42,354 nt of DNA from a virus. How positions within the stretch are numbered: position 1 is the first letter of the stretch; each line of letters begins with the position of its first letter. Both the position numbers and the translations under genes were made by a program. Shown one piece after another: positions 1 through 7,958 of the stretch. Where the stretch lies: positions 1 through 42,354 of IMG/VR virus record IMGVR_UViG_3300029327_000044. One strand, written 5' to 3'. Below the pieces are notes generated by a model. The model saw only the letters and a program-made list of their open reading frames with translations. It had not been told where the DNA came from and ran no database searches.

Positions 1-516
1 ATGACCTCCACTGATTTGCAGGCCGAAGTGGCGTTGATGCGCGTCATGAAAACGGGAGAGCTTCTCGCCAAATACCTTAAGGTGTTCGGCCAGCCTTCCC
101 CTTCTCGTCACCGGGAACGGCTGATTCGCCGGATTGCTTGGAAGATTCAGGCGCTGGCCGAGGGCGACCTTTCGGAGCGGGCACGGCGCAGGGCCGAGGA
201 AATCGCCAATGACGGCGATCTCCGCATCCGCGTCCCTGCCGCAAAGCCGATGGCCCCGATGATCGGCATCCCTGTGATGCCCTTGGCTCCCGAGCCAAAA
301 GCCGCAGCGGCTCCGCAACGCAGTCAACCGATGGCCGGAACGGTGATCACGAAAAATTACCGTGGCCGCCAGCTTCGGGTGATGGTTCGGGAAAGCGGTT
401 TTGAATTCGAGAACCAACGCTTCGGATCGCTTTCCGCCATCGCCCGGCACATCACCGGCACCCAATGGAACGGCAACCGCTTCTTCGGGATTGCCGCGAA
501 AGGAGGTGCCAAGTGA
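1..516 (+). CDS. DUF2924 family protein
   Basis: This 171-residue protein matches the DUF2924 pattern: a helical, Arg-rich N-terminal half (RRIAWKIQALAEG near residues 43-55) and a C-terminal part with YRGRQLRVMV, the FGSLSAIARHITG segment and the WNGNRFFGI ending. DUF2924 genes are commonly found directly before a large serine recombinase, as here. The molecular function is unknown, and an accessory role in recombination is an inference from context. The stop overlaps the recombinase GTG start (GTGA), so the two are probably translationally coupled. The ATG is the first base of the window, so nothing upstream can be judged and a longer N-terminus cannot be excluded. Confidence 0.8.
   Translation: MTSTDLQAEVALMRVMKTGELLAKYLKVFGQPSPSRHRERLIRRIAWKIQALAEGDLSERARRRAEEIANDGDLRIRVPAAKPMAPMIGIPVMPLAPEPKAAAAPQRSQPMAGTVITKNYRGRQLRVMVRESGFEFENQRFGSLSAIARHITGTQWNGNRFFGIAAKGGAK
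501..506 (+). promoter_or_regulatory. Ribosome binding site deciding the recombinase start
   Basis: AGGAGG ends 6 nt before GTG at 513. An in-frame ATG at 465 would give 16 extra residues but has no comparable site and lies well inside the upstream gene, so GTG 513 is preferred. Confidence 0.7.
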
Positions 517-1874
517 AATCCAAGAAAACCGAAAAGAAAAAGACTATCCGCTGCGCCATCTATACCCGGAAGAGCACGGAGGAAGGGTTGGATCAGGATT
601 TCAACTCCCTCGATGCCCAGCGCGAATCCGCCGAGGCTTATATTAAGAGCCAAGCGTCGGAAGGCTGGACCGCCCTCCCCCAGCATTACGATGATGGCGG
701 TTTTTCCGGCGGCAACATTGAGCGCCCGGCGCTTAAACGCCTCTTGGCTGATATCGAAGAAAAGAAGATCGATGCGGTCGTGGTCTATAAAGTTGACCGG
801 TTGAGCCGGTCGCTGCTGGACTTCACGAAGCTCATGGAGGTGCTCGACCGCAACGAATGCTCGTTTGTGTCGGTCACCCAGCAATTCAACACCACCCACT
901 CGATGGGGCGGCTGACCCTCAACATCCTCCTTTCCTTCGCCCAGTTCGAGCGCGAGATCATCGCGGAGCGGACTCGGGACAAGATGAGTGCCGCACGGAA
1001 AAAAGGGAAACACGTCGGCGGAGTTCCCGTTCTTGGCTATGACCTTGATCCAAAAGGCGGGCGGCTTCTCGTCAACGAAGAGGAAGCCGCGATGGTGCGC
1101 GAGATTTTCGGCCTCTATTTGGAACGGCCCGCGATGCTCGCCACCGTCAATGAACTGACCGCCCGGGGCTGGCGGCGCAAACGCTGGACCACCCGGAAAG
1201 GAATCGAGAGCGGAGGCGGCGCGTGGGACAAGGGCAATCTCCACCGGCTGCTCACCAACATCATCTACACGGGCCAAGTCAAATATCAGGACGTTGTGTA
1301 TCCCGGTGAACAGCCCGCCATTATCGAAACGGCAGTCTGGGAAAAAACGCAGGAATTGCTCCACCGGAATGCCAAGGAAGGAGGCAAGCGGGTGCGTGAA
1401 AGCCATGGGGCGTTGCTCCGCAGGTTGCTGCATTGCCCTCATTGCAACCACGCAATGACGCATTCCTGGACCAAAAAAACGGATGGCCGTTGCTATCGGT
1501 ATTACGTTTGCGTGCAAGCGATCAAGCGCGGTTACGGCTCCTGCCCCACCGGTTCTCTTCCAGCAGCCGAGGTCGAAAAGTTCGTGATCGAGCGAATCCG
1601 AGCCATCGGGCGCGATCCGGCTCTAATTAAGGAGGTCTTGAGACAAAGCCGCACCAAGGAACCCCGGATCGCCCCGGAGGAACTTCGAGCAGCACTGGAA
1701 CAGTTTGATCCGGCCTGGGATAATCTCGTATCCAGTGAACAGGAGCGGCTGCTGCATCTGCTCGTCGAACGGATCGCTTACGACGCCACGGCTGGTACCA
1801 TGGCCATCGCCTTCCGCCCCTCCGGGATCAAGTCCCTCGGAACTGAAACCACTCCTACCCCAGCCGCCGCATGA
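513..1874 (+). CDS. Large serine recombinase (resolvase/invertase family)
   Basis: At 453 residues this has the order of a large serine recombinase. The N-terminal resolvase domain contains AIYTRKSTEEG with Ser21 as the expected catalytic serine, VYKVDRLSRSLLDF with the conserved Arg residues, and SFAQFEREIIAERT. A recombinase domain follows, and then a zinc ribbon (LHCPHCNHAM plus two later Cys) around residues 310-350. Such enzymes integrate, excise or invert DNA through a covalent phosphoserine intermediate at short att sites. It is the best candidate for the integrase of this element, but no att sites could be identified. It sits between DUF2924 and HTH genes with overlapping stops and starts on both sides. 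Confidence 0.92.
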   Translation: MKSKKTEKKKTIRCAIYTRKSTEEGLDQDFNSLDAQRESAEAYIKSQASEGWTALPQHYDDGGFSGGNIERPALKRLLADIEEKKIDAVVVYKVDRLSRSLLDFTKLMEVLDRNECSFVSVTQQFNTTHSMGRLTLNILLSFAQFEREIIAERTRDKMSAARKKGKHVGGVPVLGYDLDPKGGRLLVNEEEAAMVREIFGLYLERPAMLATVNELTARGWRRKRWTTRKGIESGGGAWDKGNLHRLLTNIIYTGQVKYQDVVYPGEQPAIIETAVWEKTQELLHRNAKEGGKRVRESHGALLRRLLHCPHCNHAMTHSWTKKTDGRCYRYYVCVQAIKRGYGSCPTGSLPAAEVEKFVIERIRAIGRDPALIKEVLRQSRTKEPRIAPEELRAALEQFDPAWDNLVSSEQERLLHLLVERIAYDATAGTMAIAFRPSGIKSLGTETTPTPAAA

Positions 1875-2308
1875 ATACCTCCACTGAAAATGACCTGCTG
1901 GTAGTGTGTCCGGTTTCCTTTCGCCGGGAAGAATCTGGCCGGAAGCGGCTCAAGACGGGACCCGAGGAAACGTTATCGGAATCGGCATTAATCCCCCGCG
2001 TATCGAAGCTGATGGCTTTGGCGCTCCGGTTCGAAAAGCTGGTGACTGAAGGAATCGTCAAAAGTTACGCTGATCTCGCCCGCTTGGGAGGGGTCAGTTT
2101 CGCCCGGGTCAGCCAGATCATGAACATGCTCAACCTTGCCCCGGAAATTCAGGAAACGCTGCTTTTCTTGAAGAAAACGCCCGACGGGCACGATCCAATC
2201 AGCGAGTGGGATCTGCGTGGCCTTGTTGCGGAGGTGGACTGGAGCAAGCAGCGGCAGGCAAAAGTGCAGTTGAAACTCGATGAGATTAAGCGAAAGCAAC
2301 CTCGATGA
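1871..2308 (+). CDS. Small HTH protein of the recombinase operon
   Basis: This 145-residue protein overlaps the recombinase stop by ATGA. Residues 65-95 (YADLARLGGVSFARVSQIMNM) form a clear helix-turn-helix of the KorB/ParB-like type, flanked by charged helices. The third position in a DUF2924/recombinase/HTH trio suggests a DNA-binding partner or regulator of the recombinase. It could help control excision or autoregulate the operon. The role is inferred from context, while the HTH call is from sequence. Confidence 0.72.
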   Translation: MNTSTENDLLVVCPVSFRREESGRKRLKTGPEETLSESALIPRVSKLMALALRFEKLVTEGIVKSYADLARLGGVSFARVSQIMNMLNLAPEIQETLLFLKKTPDGHDPISEWDLRGLVAEVDWSKQRQAKVQLKLDEIKRKQPR

Positions 2309-2350
2309 GTCGTTGACGGCTTCGATCAATTTTGCACCAGAATGCGCAGC

Positions 2351-2938
2351 TCAGTGGTTCAAAGGATGTATTGCTTTCAGAACTCCGCCTTGTTGGGCAT
2401 TCTTTATGGGCTTCAGGGTCTGCTTCAAAATCTTTTCCAGCAGAGGCCAATGATCTGAATCCTTTGCTTCTAAACAGGCACAATAGATGGAGTCATTATA
2501 CAAAAAGTAGAATTTCTTTTCTTTGATCTTATCAGAAGGGATTTTACCGTTACCGAAATACGCCATGGTGCCCTTAATGCCTGAATCGGTTGTAAAAGGT
2601 GAGGTCGACCACAGAAACGGCATGGGACTCTTTTTTTGAGATTCTAGCTTTCTATAAAATGATTCGGTCATCTTAATCGCACAGTCTTCGTTCTTTGCGA
2701 ATCGCTTATAAATATGAATGTGCCCGAAGGGAGAATTAATACCTTTGGCCGGGTCGTATTCTTTATTATTGGTAAAATTACCATCGGCAACAGACCAATC
2801 TGGAGGGCAGTCAATCTCAAATGGCGAATTTGGAATCAAGACTGTTTTAGCGAATGCGCAGGTGACAGGAAAGAGAAGAACAAGGAGTGCTATTTTTATT
2901 TGGTATTGCCGACCAGTATTATTGAGGTTCGTATCCAT
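2351..2938 (-). CDS. Predicted secreted protein of unknown function
   Basis: The 195-residue product starts with a typical signal peptide (basic NNTGRQYQIK, then the hydrophobic IALLVLLFPVTCAFA, likely cleaved near residue 30). The mature part opens with FEIDCPPDWSV, reminiscent of PsbP/DcrB-like periplasmic proteins, but I cannot assign a family. The gene runs against all its neighbours and is visibly AT-richer (A/T-rich third positions, many Lys codons), which suggests independent acquisition. A role as lysogenic-conversion cargo is possible but unproven. No clear Shine-Dalgarno precedes the ATG. Confidence 0.62.
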   Translation of the reverse strand: MDTNLNNTGRQYQIKIALLVLLFPVTCAFAKTVLIPNSPFEIDCPPDWSVADGNFTNNKEYDPAKGINSPFGHIHIYKRFAKNEDCAIKMTESFYRKLESQKKSPMPFLWSTSPFTTDSGIKGTMAYFGNGKIPSDKIKEKKFYFLYNDSIYCACLEAKDSDHWPLLEKILKQTLKPIKNAQQGGVLKAIHPLNH

Positions 2939-3282
2939 GCCAGAGGCATTTTATTCTGAAGGTAGCGGAATTAAAGCCTTTTCCCGTTTCTGTCGGCTCC
3001 CGCTCTTTCCCTCCTCCTTCTATTCCTGGGGCATTTTGCAATGATTGTGGGTTGTATAGGCAGGATAGAAAAGAGAGCAAGGGGGGCGAAATAAGCCTGC
3101 AAGGCGTTCTTTGGAATCAACATTACGGCTATATGGACAAAGAGTTGTTGTTTCCTGAACGGCGTATCTCCTGTATTGAAGGGGAAATGCAGCCTAAAAA
3201 TGCGATTCCACGCCTATCTCCCGGCAGGCCGAGACAATCGCCCAGTTTGGGACGGAAAACTTCAAGCCTTGCATATCACCCC
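2939..3282. other. Gene-poor AT-rich stretch
   Basis: I see no convincing gene, RNA or terminator here. A plus-strand frame open from 3052 runs into the small gene starting at 3283, but its first 77 residues look non-coding. The stretch is AT-rich like the adjacent minus-strand gene and may be part of the same acquired segment. Confidence 0.4.
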
Positions 3283-3474
3283 ATGAATCCCGTCGATCTT
3301 GATTTCGAGTTGCCCGACTGGAAGGTGCCGCCTCCGCGTTCTGGCCAAAGCAGCACGCAAGCATGGCTCGAATGGCTGGAGGAAAATCGCCGCGAGCTGG
3401 TCAGAACCGGGCAGATTCAGAAAATCCGCAACGACCCGCTCCGTCGCCCCGTGGATGTGCGCTTCGAGTTATAG
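3283..3474 (+). CDS. Small conserved-looking hypothetical protein
   Basis: From the ATG at 3283 a 63-residue acidic protein is read: MNPVDLDFELPDWKVPPPR, then a helical WLEWLEENRRELV segment and the ending RRPVDVRFEL. The composition is protein-like (Trp-rich, charged helix). An upstream ATG at 3052 in the same frame adds low-complexity sequence and is not favoured. No domain is recognised. It converges with the minus-strand gene ending at 3491. Confidence 0.45.
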   Translation: MNPVDLDFELPDWKVPPPRSGQSSTQAWLEWLEENRRELVRTGQIQKIRNDPLRRPVDVRFEL

Positions 3475-3490
3475 CCGCTTTTAGGGCCGC

Positions 3491-3859
3491 TTACTTGACC
3501 GATAGAACAAAATTGGCCTTTTCGCCTTTGCTTCTGATTCCCGCTTTTTTGCCTCCCGCCTTGATCTTTTGCGCCACGCTGGAAGAGGAGCAGCCCAGCT
3601 TATCGGCAACCGTTCGGTAGTTGGTAGCGCCGCCCTGAATGGCTTCGACGATCTGCTTGACCGTGATGCTAACGCGAGGCTTTCTTTGAGCCATGGGTTT
3701 TACGGGATCAGCGCTGCCGCTCAGTTCGGCGATCTTACTTTCCAGGTCCACAACGTTGTTTCGGGCCTCAACGAGCTTCACCTTCAATTCCATTACGGCG
3801 CGATCACGCAGGTTTGCGATTTGACGTTCAAGTTCCTCAATTTCTTCTTGGGCGCTCAT
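3491..3859 (-). CDS. Coiled-coil plus HTH small DNA-binding protein
   Basis: The 122-residue protein has an N-terminal coiled coil (residues 2-45, EEIEELERQIANLRDRAV onward), a short linker (PVKPMAQRKPR) and a C-terminal winged-helix-like unit (ITVKQIVEAIQGGATNYRTV, then CSSSSVAQKIKAGGKKAG). The architecture suggests a dimeric DNA-binding regulator. The family is unknown to me. It is transcribed toward the small gene at 3283-3474, away from the membrane-protein genes to the right. Confidence 0.6.
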   Translation of the reverse strand: MSAQEEIEELERQIANLRDRAVMELKVKLVEARNNVVDLESKIAELSGSADPVKPMAQRKPRVSITVKQIVEAIQGGATNYRTVADKLGCSSSSVAQKIKAGGKKAGIRSKGEKANFVLSVK

Positions 3860-4037
3860 GCTCGTAAATTACAGCATAGAGAATCGTACACCGAAAGAGA
3901 AAATCCGAGGGCAAGTTTACAATACATATAGGGTTGCTTGTTGATGCTAAAAAACAGCGAGCCTCAAGCAGAAACCGCTTCCTGCGAAATCATCGGATGT
4001 TCTATGATAAGGGTTCAGACTGAACCGCTGATCCATT

Positions 4038-4583
4038 ATGGAACAACCCGAAATCCCGCTTGAACACCTGCAAGAACATGTCGAGAAACATGCCCATGCC
4101 TCTGGGGAACGCTGGGTTTCGTGGGTGGCTTTGAGCACCGCGATTCTGGCGGCATTTGCGGCGGTATCTGGCCTATTGGCCGGTTTTCATGCCAACGAAG
4201 CAATGGTGAATGAAATTGAATCGGCCAATCAGTGGGCATTTTACCAGTCCAAAGGAATCAAGTCAGCAGTTCTCGGCACCCGTGTTGAAATCCTAAAGGC
4301 TCTCGACAAACCGACCCATGCGGGAGATGAAGCCAAGTTGGAGGAATATGCCAAGGAGCAACAAAGTATTCGGGTAGAAGCGGAACACCGGCGAGCCAAG
4401 GCAGAGGCACACCTTCATCAACATGTCATTTTGGCCCGTGGCGTCACCATGTTCCAAATCGCCATTGCTGTCGCAGCCATATCAGCCCTGACTAGAAAAC
4501 GCCATTTCTGGATTGTTGGCCTCACCTTTGGCGGGCTTGGCTGTGTTTTCCTGCTGCAAGGCCTCTTGCCGTATCACGGCTAG
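4038..4583 (+). CDS. DUF4337 family membrane protein
   Basis: The 181-residue protein fits DUF4337: a His-rich N-terminus (EHLQEHVEKHAHA), a first membrane segment (WVALSTAILAAFAAVSGLLAGF, about residues 32-54), the HANEAMVNEIESANQWAFYQ motif, an amphipathic charged stretch, and two C-terminal membrane segments (about 132-150 and 155-175). The function is unknown. The gene directly precedes a metal-ion exporter and may share its transcript, but no functional link is established. It is typical of chromosomal genes rather than phage structural genes. Confidence 0.8.
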   Translation: MEQPEIPLEHLQEHVEKHAHASGERWVSWVALSTAILAAFAAVSGLLAGFHANEAMVNEIESANQWAFYQSKGIKSAVLGTRVEILKALDKPTHAGDEAKLEEYAKEQQSIRVEAEHRRAKAEAHLHQHVILARGVTMFQIAIAVAAISALTRKRHFWIVGLTFGGLGCVFLLQGLLPYHG

Positions 4584-4644
4584 TGGAGACTAGAGCCTTT
4601 TGCTGCGTTACGGCCAGACCGTATTTGCCCAAACCACAACGAGA

Positions 4645-4648
4645 GGAG
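4645..4648 (+). promoter_or_regulatory. Ribosome binding site deciding the CDF start
   Basis: GGAG within GAGAGGAGAT lies 8 nt before the ATG at 4657. The in-frame ATG at 4600 lacks a comparable site and adds 19 residues not expected in the family. Confidence 0.65.
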
Positions 4649-4656
4649 ATGATCGC

Positions 4657-5562
4657 ATGAATAAAGAAGCCGGAGAAAAGGAGAAAAAATCGGCAGCGCT
4701 AAATTCCGTGCTGGCCGCCTGCTTTTTGACTACCCTGAAAGTAGTTGTAGGCATTACAACCGGCAGCTTGGGCATCCTGGCGGAAGCTGCCCACTCTGGC
4801 CTCGATTTTGTAGCAGCCATCGTCACTTACATTGCCGTGAGGGCGTCGGGAAAACCGGCAGACAAGGATCACCTTTACGGTCACGGAAAAATCGAGAATT
4901 TTTCGGCATTAGTTGAAACTGCGCTGCTTTTCATAACCTGCGCATGGATCGTTTGGGAAGCTATCCATCGTTTGGCCGCCAAGTCGGTCAACGTAGACGC
5001 ATCCATCTGGGGATTTGCCATCCTTATAATCTCCATCGCTGTAGATGTGACCCGTTCCCGCATGCTTTACCGGGTGGCCGCCAAGCACCAGAGCCAAGCT
5101 CTCGAAGCAGATGCATTGCATTTTAGTACAGATATCTGGAGTTCGGCGGTGGTTGTCGTGGGATTGGTTGGAGTCAAAGTTGCAAGCAGGTACCCGGAAC
5201 TTGCCTTCTTACAAAAGGCGGATGCAGTGGCGGCATTGATTGTAGCCGCGATTGTAATCGGCATCAGTTTCAAATTGGGAATGGCTTCTGTTCACGCGCT
5301 GATGGACGGGAATCCAGAGGGAGCGACAGAGAAAATCAAAGCTGCGGTGGAGGCCATTGAGGGGGTCTGCGACTGCCATGCCGTTCGGGTGCGCCGCGCA
5401 GGCCCCCACTATTTTGTGGACATGCATGTCTCGATGGAAGGCGGTCAAACTCTAGAGTCGGCTCATGAAATTGCGGACAAAGTGGAATCTGCCGTACAAG
5501 AAACCTTCCCTGGAGCCGATGTGACTGTTCATGCAGAGCCAAGGCACCACTTGGGCGCATAA
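4657..5562 (+). CDS. Cation diffusion facilitator (CDF) transporter, zinc-type
   Basis: This is a 301-residue CDF exporter of normal family length. TM2 carries the metal-binding pair H46-x3-D50 (AEAAHSGLD) and TM5 carries H155-x3-D159 (ADALHFSTD). A His/Asp-rich loop follows TM2 (DKDHLYGHGKIENFSA), and the cytoplasmic C-terminal domain (about 215-301) ends with the ferredoxin-like metal-sensing fold (HYFVDMHVSMEGG). His in both sites is typical of Zn/Co/Cd exporters rather than the Mn/Fe group. Proton-driven efflux of divalent metal across the inner membrane is the expected activity. It follows the DUF4337 gene after 73 nt and looks like cargo or host DNA. Confidence 0.9.
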   Translation: MNKEAGEKEKKSAALNSVLAACFLTTLKVVVGITTGSLGILAEAAHSGLDFVAAIVTYIAVRASGKPADKDHLYGHGKIENFSALVETALLFITCAWIVWEAIHRLAAKSVNVDASIWGFAILIISIAVDVTRSRMLYRVAAKHQSQALEADALHFSTDIWSSAVVVVGLVGVKVASRYPELAFLQKADAVAALIVAAIVIGISFKLGMASVHALMDGNPEGATEKIKAAVEAIEGVCDCHAVRVRRAGPHYFVDMHVSMEGGQTLESAHEIADKVESAVQETFPGADVTVHAEPRHHLGA

Positions 5563-5628
5563 ATATTCAAAGCTACAAAGGGAGGTGCCGGAAGCTCTTC
5601 TCGGTGCCGCAGGGGGATACGCTCTAGA

Positions 5629-5658
5629 TTGCGACTCCTTTGCAATTATTTCTAAAAT
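5629..5658 (+). promoter_or_regulatory. Possible sigma70-type promoter
   Basis: TTGCGA (5629-5634) and TAAAAT (5653-5658) are separated by 18 nt, about 90 nt before the ATG at 5748. Both boxes are imperfect and no transcript evidence exists, so this is only a candidate. Confidence 0.3.
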
Positions 5659-5747
5659 TCAGGCTTTACCCCACATTCACCCAAGGGGCGGGAAGCGATA
5701 CGTGTAGGGGTTTGTTGTATCTCATTCGGGGCACCTCGGGTGAGTTT

Positions 5748-6020
5748 ATGAAAAAAATAAAATCAACAGAAAATGGTGACGGGGAAGAACCAGAAGGCTT
5801 CCTCAACATACGCGAGGTGGCGGTCAAATTGAAAGTACCCACACGGTTGATATCGCGAATGAAAAAGAGCGGTGCGCCCTTTTGCGAAGGTAAAACGCGC
5901 CCCGAATGGATTCTGGAATGGGCCAAGAAAAACGCAAATGATGAGGCGAGGCGGAAGTGTTGCTGCCGCGAATGCATGTATTATCGGCCACGCGATCTGG
6001 ACAGCGTCAAAGAGGGCTGA
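5748..6020 (+). CDS. Small HTH protein, excisionase/AlpA-like
   Basis: From the ATG at 5748 this encodes 90 residues. The LNIREVAVKLKVPTRLISRM segment (residues 19-38) is a MerR/AlpA-type helix-turn-helix, followed by GAPFCEGKTRPEWILEWAKK, as in excisionase-like proteins. The C-terminus has a Cys cluster (KCCCRECMYY) that could bind metal. It is the first gene of the apparent phage part and is closed by a strong terminator at 6060, so it is likely its own unit. An excisionase partner of the serine recombinase or an early repressor/activator is plausible. An earlier in-frame ATG at 5640 gives an unconvincing N-terminal extension. Confidence 0.6.
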   Translation: MKKIKSTENGDGEEPEGFLNIREVAVKLKVPTRLISRMKKSGAPFCEGKTRPEWILEWAKKNANDEARRKCCCRECMYYRPRDLDSVKEG

Positions 6021-6059
6021 TATCGGCAGCCCCTAGAATCCATTCATAAATCCCCTACG

Positions 6060-6091
6060 AAAGCGACGGAAAATACCGTCGCTTTTTCGTT
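6060..6091 (+). terminator. Rho-independent terminator
   Basis: Perfect stem AAAGCGACGG (6060-6069) with CCGTCGCTTT (6076-6085), loop AAATA plus one base, followed by a T-run. It ends the 5748-6020 transcript. Confidence 0.85.
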
Positions 6092-6216
6092 TTTGGAGAT
6101 TTTTCACAATTTTTTTAAGACGGGTTTTCGCACTTTTTTGCGCGTTTTTGCATTTTTAAAGACACTTTTTGCGCGTCTTAGCAAATCACGAAAATCGCCC
6201 CTTTTTGCGTTTTTTT
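6083..6216. other. Phased T-tracts (candidate intrinsically curved DNA)
   Basis: At least nine T4-T7 runs on the plus strand have centres near 6085, 6092, 6102, 6113, 6126, 6136, 6147, 6155 and 6168, with two more near 6204 and 6213. Many intervals fall at 10-11 nt, close to one helical turn, although some are 7-8 or 13. A/T-tracts in phase produce static bending. The block lies between the terminator at 6060 and the replication genes beginning at 6541, where a replication origin or an early promoter with UP-like elements would be placed. The tracts are seen directly; curvature and function are inferred. Confidence 0.55.
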
Positions 6217-6540
6217 GAAGCGGGTCTTTCTTCTCTCAAAACCGCACCACGAAAGGCTCTCCGGGGAATTCCCGAGTCGCCGAGGTGTGGAAAAATAGCG
6301 CGGTGCGCCCAATGCACGCCGTCAACCCAAGACGCAATGGAAGCACGCATGAAAACCGCTCAATCAGCATTTGGCCGACGCCGCATTCGGCCCGCTATTT
6401 CTTCCATTCCGCCTGCTGCGCAAGTTGACATCCGCCCGTGGGACGTATCCGCAAAAATTTTTCGCTAGTCATTTTCGCCTGTGGGCCATTCCGGTTCCCG
6501 GGCGCTTCAACACAACGCAAAAGCAATAACACAAAGCATC
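6217..6540. other. Gene-free stretch before the replication module
   Basis: The open frame at 6169-6468 reads low-quality sequence beginning in the T-tracts and is not believed. One copy of TTGACAT occurs at 6425-6431 without an adjacent gene start. The only nearby -10-like hexamer is a weak TATCCG at 15-nt spacing. This could still hold the early promoter. Confidence 0.35.
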
Positions 6541-7047
6541 ATGGCCTCATTGCCACCACCTAAATCCAACAGCGGTTTCGGCATCAAAGAATCCGCCCCC
6601 AAGGGAACCTATATCTGCACTTGCCTGCTCGTCCGGGATGAGTTCGGCGTCATGCGCAAGAAATACCAGAGCGAGGAACTCGCGAAGACCGACGTCACCC
6701 GATTCCTCTTTGGCTTCGTCCACAAAACCGGGAAGCAATACTTTGTCGAGACGAAGGAGATGAAGATTTCCTCCGATCCGAAATCCGCTCTGTTCGCCTT
6801 TCTTAAAAGCTGGTTGGGAGAGCCGCCGAAGGTTGGATGGGACTATTGCACGCTGATTGGAAGCGGAGCGCTCATCACCGTTGAGCTTACTCCGTCTCCC
6901 AAAAATCCAGGCCAGTTCTACAGCAATATCGGCAGCATCGCGCCAGTGATGGATGACCTCAAAAGCAAGATTGTGCCGGTGACGGCATACGCCCTGCCCG
7001 GTACCGCCGCAGCAGCGGATGGCGATGACGGGGACGTTCCTTTCTAG
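6541..7047 (+). CDS. SSB-like single-stranded DNA-binding protein
   Basis: From the ATG at 6541 this is a 168-residue protein with beta-rich character (KGTYICTCLLVRDEFG, FLFGFVHKTGKQYFVETKEM, GSGALITVELTPSPKNPGQF) and a flexible Ala/Gly/Asp-rich tail ending in DGDDGDVPF. An acidic tail ending in Pro-Phe is the hallmark of the SSB C-terminal tip that recruits replication and repair proteins. The body does not look like canonical SSB, so this is probably a divergent phage ssDNA-binding protein. It opens the replication module, immediately before the exonuclease and polymerase genes. The ATG at 6541 is preferred to any start at or after 6481 because the extension is not protein-like. Confidence 0.65.
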   Translation: MASLPPPKSNSGFGIKESAPKGTYICTCLLVRDEFGVMRKKYQSEELAKTDVTRFLFGFVHKTGKQYFVETKEMKISSDPKSALFAFLKSWLGEPPKVGWDYCTLIGSGALITVELTPSPKNPGQFYSNIGSIAPVMDDLKSKIVPVTAYALPGTAAAADGDDGDVPF

Positions 7048-7127
7048 CCATCCCCCCCTTCCAACAACCGCCGGGAGGCGTTACCAGCCACGCCTTCCGG
7101 CTTTTTTACCTCATTCATTTTTCTCAC

Positions 7128-7946
7128 ATGGCAGTATTACTGAAACCCCGCGAAATTTCCTCGCACTGGTATTCGCGCAATGGCGCTCCGGCTCACCGGG
7201 TGCCAAAGAAAGACGGCTCGGGCGACCGCGCCACCAATATTACCGATGCCCGGAGGCTGGGCCTTCTCCCGTCGGTCACCAACGTGCTCGGTATTTTAAG
7301 CAAGCCGCAACTGGAGCGCTGGAAGATGCGGCAAGTGGCGCTGGCCACTCTGCGCGTCCCGTCGAAGTCCACAGAGGAACCGCCCGAATATTACGCTGAG
7401 CGTGTTATTGACGAGGCATTCCAGCAGGTGGAAGACGCCGCTGATCTCGGAACCCGCATTCATGCCGCTCTTGAATACGGCCTGGCAGGCGAGCCGTTTG
7501 CCGACGAGCTTGCGGTTTACGTCGACCCGGTGTTCCGCTGGAAAGCCGAGAAACGGATCGAGTTCACCGAACGCGAACTGGTTATCGTTAATGCCGGGGT
7601 CGGCTTCGCGGGACGATGTGACGTGTTCTTCACCTTTGGCAAAGGCGGCATGGGGATTCTGGATTTCAAGACGAAGAAAACCGAGTCGGGAAAAATGCCG
7701 GATGCCTATCCCGAGCATGGGATGCAACTCGCCGCGTATGCCGCCACGCATTATGGCGTGGACGCGCTGCCGGATGTCCTCGCCGCCAATGTCGTGATCT
7801 CAACGACAGAGCCGGGCCGGATGGAAATCGTCAAGCACGAGAACCTGGTTCCCCTCTACGACTGCTTCCTGCATGCGTGCGAGGTGTGGCGGCTTCTGAA
7901 GGGATACGATCCCCGCCATTGGCAGAGCCAAACGAACGCAAACTAA
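7128..7946 (+). CDS. PD-(D/E)XK phage exonuclease (Cas4/RecB-like)
   Basis: The 272-residue protein has the PD-(D/E)XK core: Asp165 in GFAGRCDVFF, the D-x-K motif Asp179/Lys181 in GILDFKTKK, and Gln200 with the following Tyr in GMQLAAYA (the RecB/Cas4 Q-x3-Y feature). LGTRIHAALEYGL at about 108-120 supplies the conserved His of this group. Such phage nucleases work with ssDNA-binding or annealing proteins in recombination and end processing. It lies between the SSB-like gene and the polymerase. No Cys ligands for an iron-sulphur cluster are apparent. Confidence 0.8.
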   Translation: MAVLLKPREISSHWYSRNGAPAHRVPKKDGSGDRATNITDARRLGLLPSVTNVLGILSKPQLERWKMRQVALATLRVPSKSTEEPPEYYAERVIDEAFQQVEDAADLGTRIHAALEYGLAGEPFADELAVYVDPVFRWKAEKRIEFTERELVIVNAGVGFAGRCDVFFTFGKGGMGILDFKTKKTESGKMPDAYPEHGMQLAAYAATHYGVDALPDVLAANVVISTTEPGRMEIVKHENLVPLYDCFLHACEVWRLLKGYDPRHWQSQTNAN

Positions 7947-7958
7947 GGCACACATTCG

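Noticed and set aside
357-1517. 386-residue minus-strand open frame
   Set aside because: It is a shadow of the recombinase, which has clear catalytic motifs on the plus strand.
3052-3282. N-terminal extension of the small gene at 3283
   Set aside because: The added 77 residues lack protein-like pattern and no ribosome binding site supports the ATG at 3052.
6169-6468. 99-residue plus-strand frame in the gene-poor region
   Set aside because: It begins within T-tracts, has no ribosome binding site, and reads as a Pro/Arg/Ser mixture without protein-like pattern.
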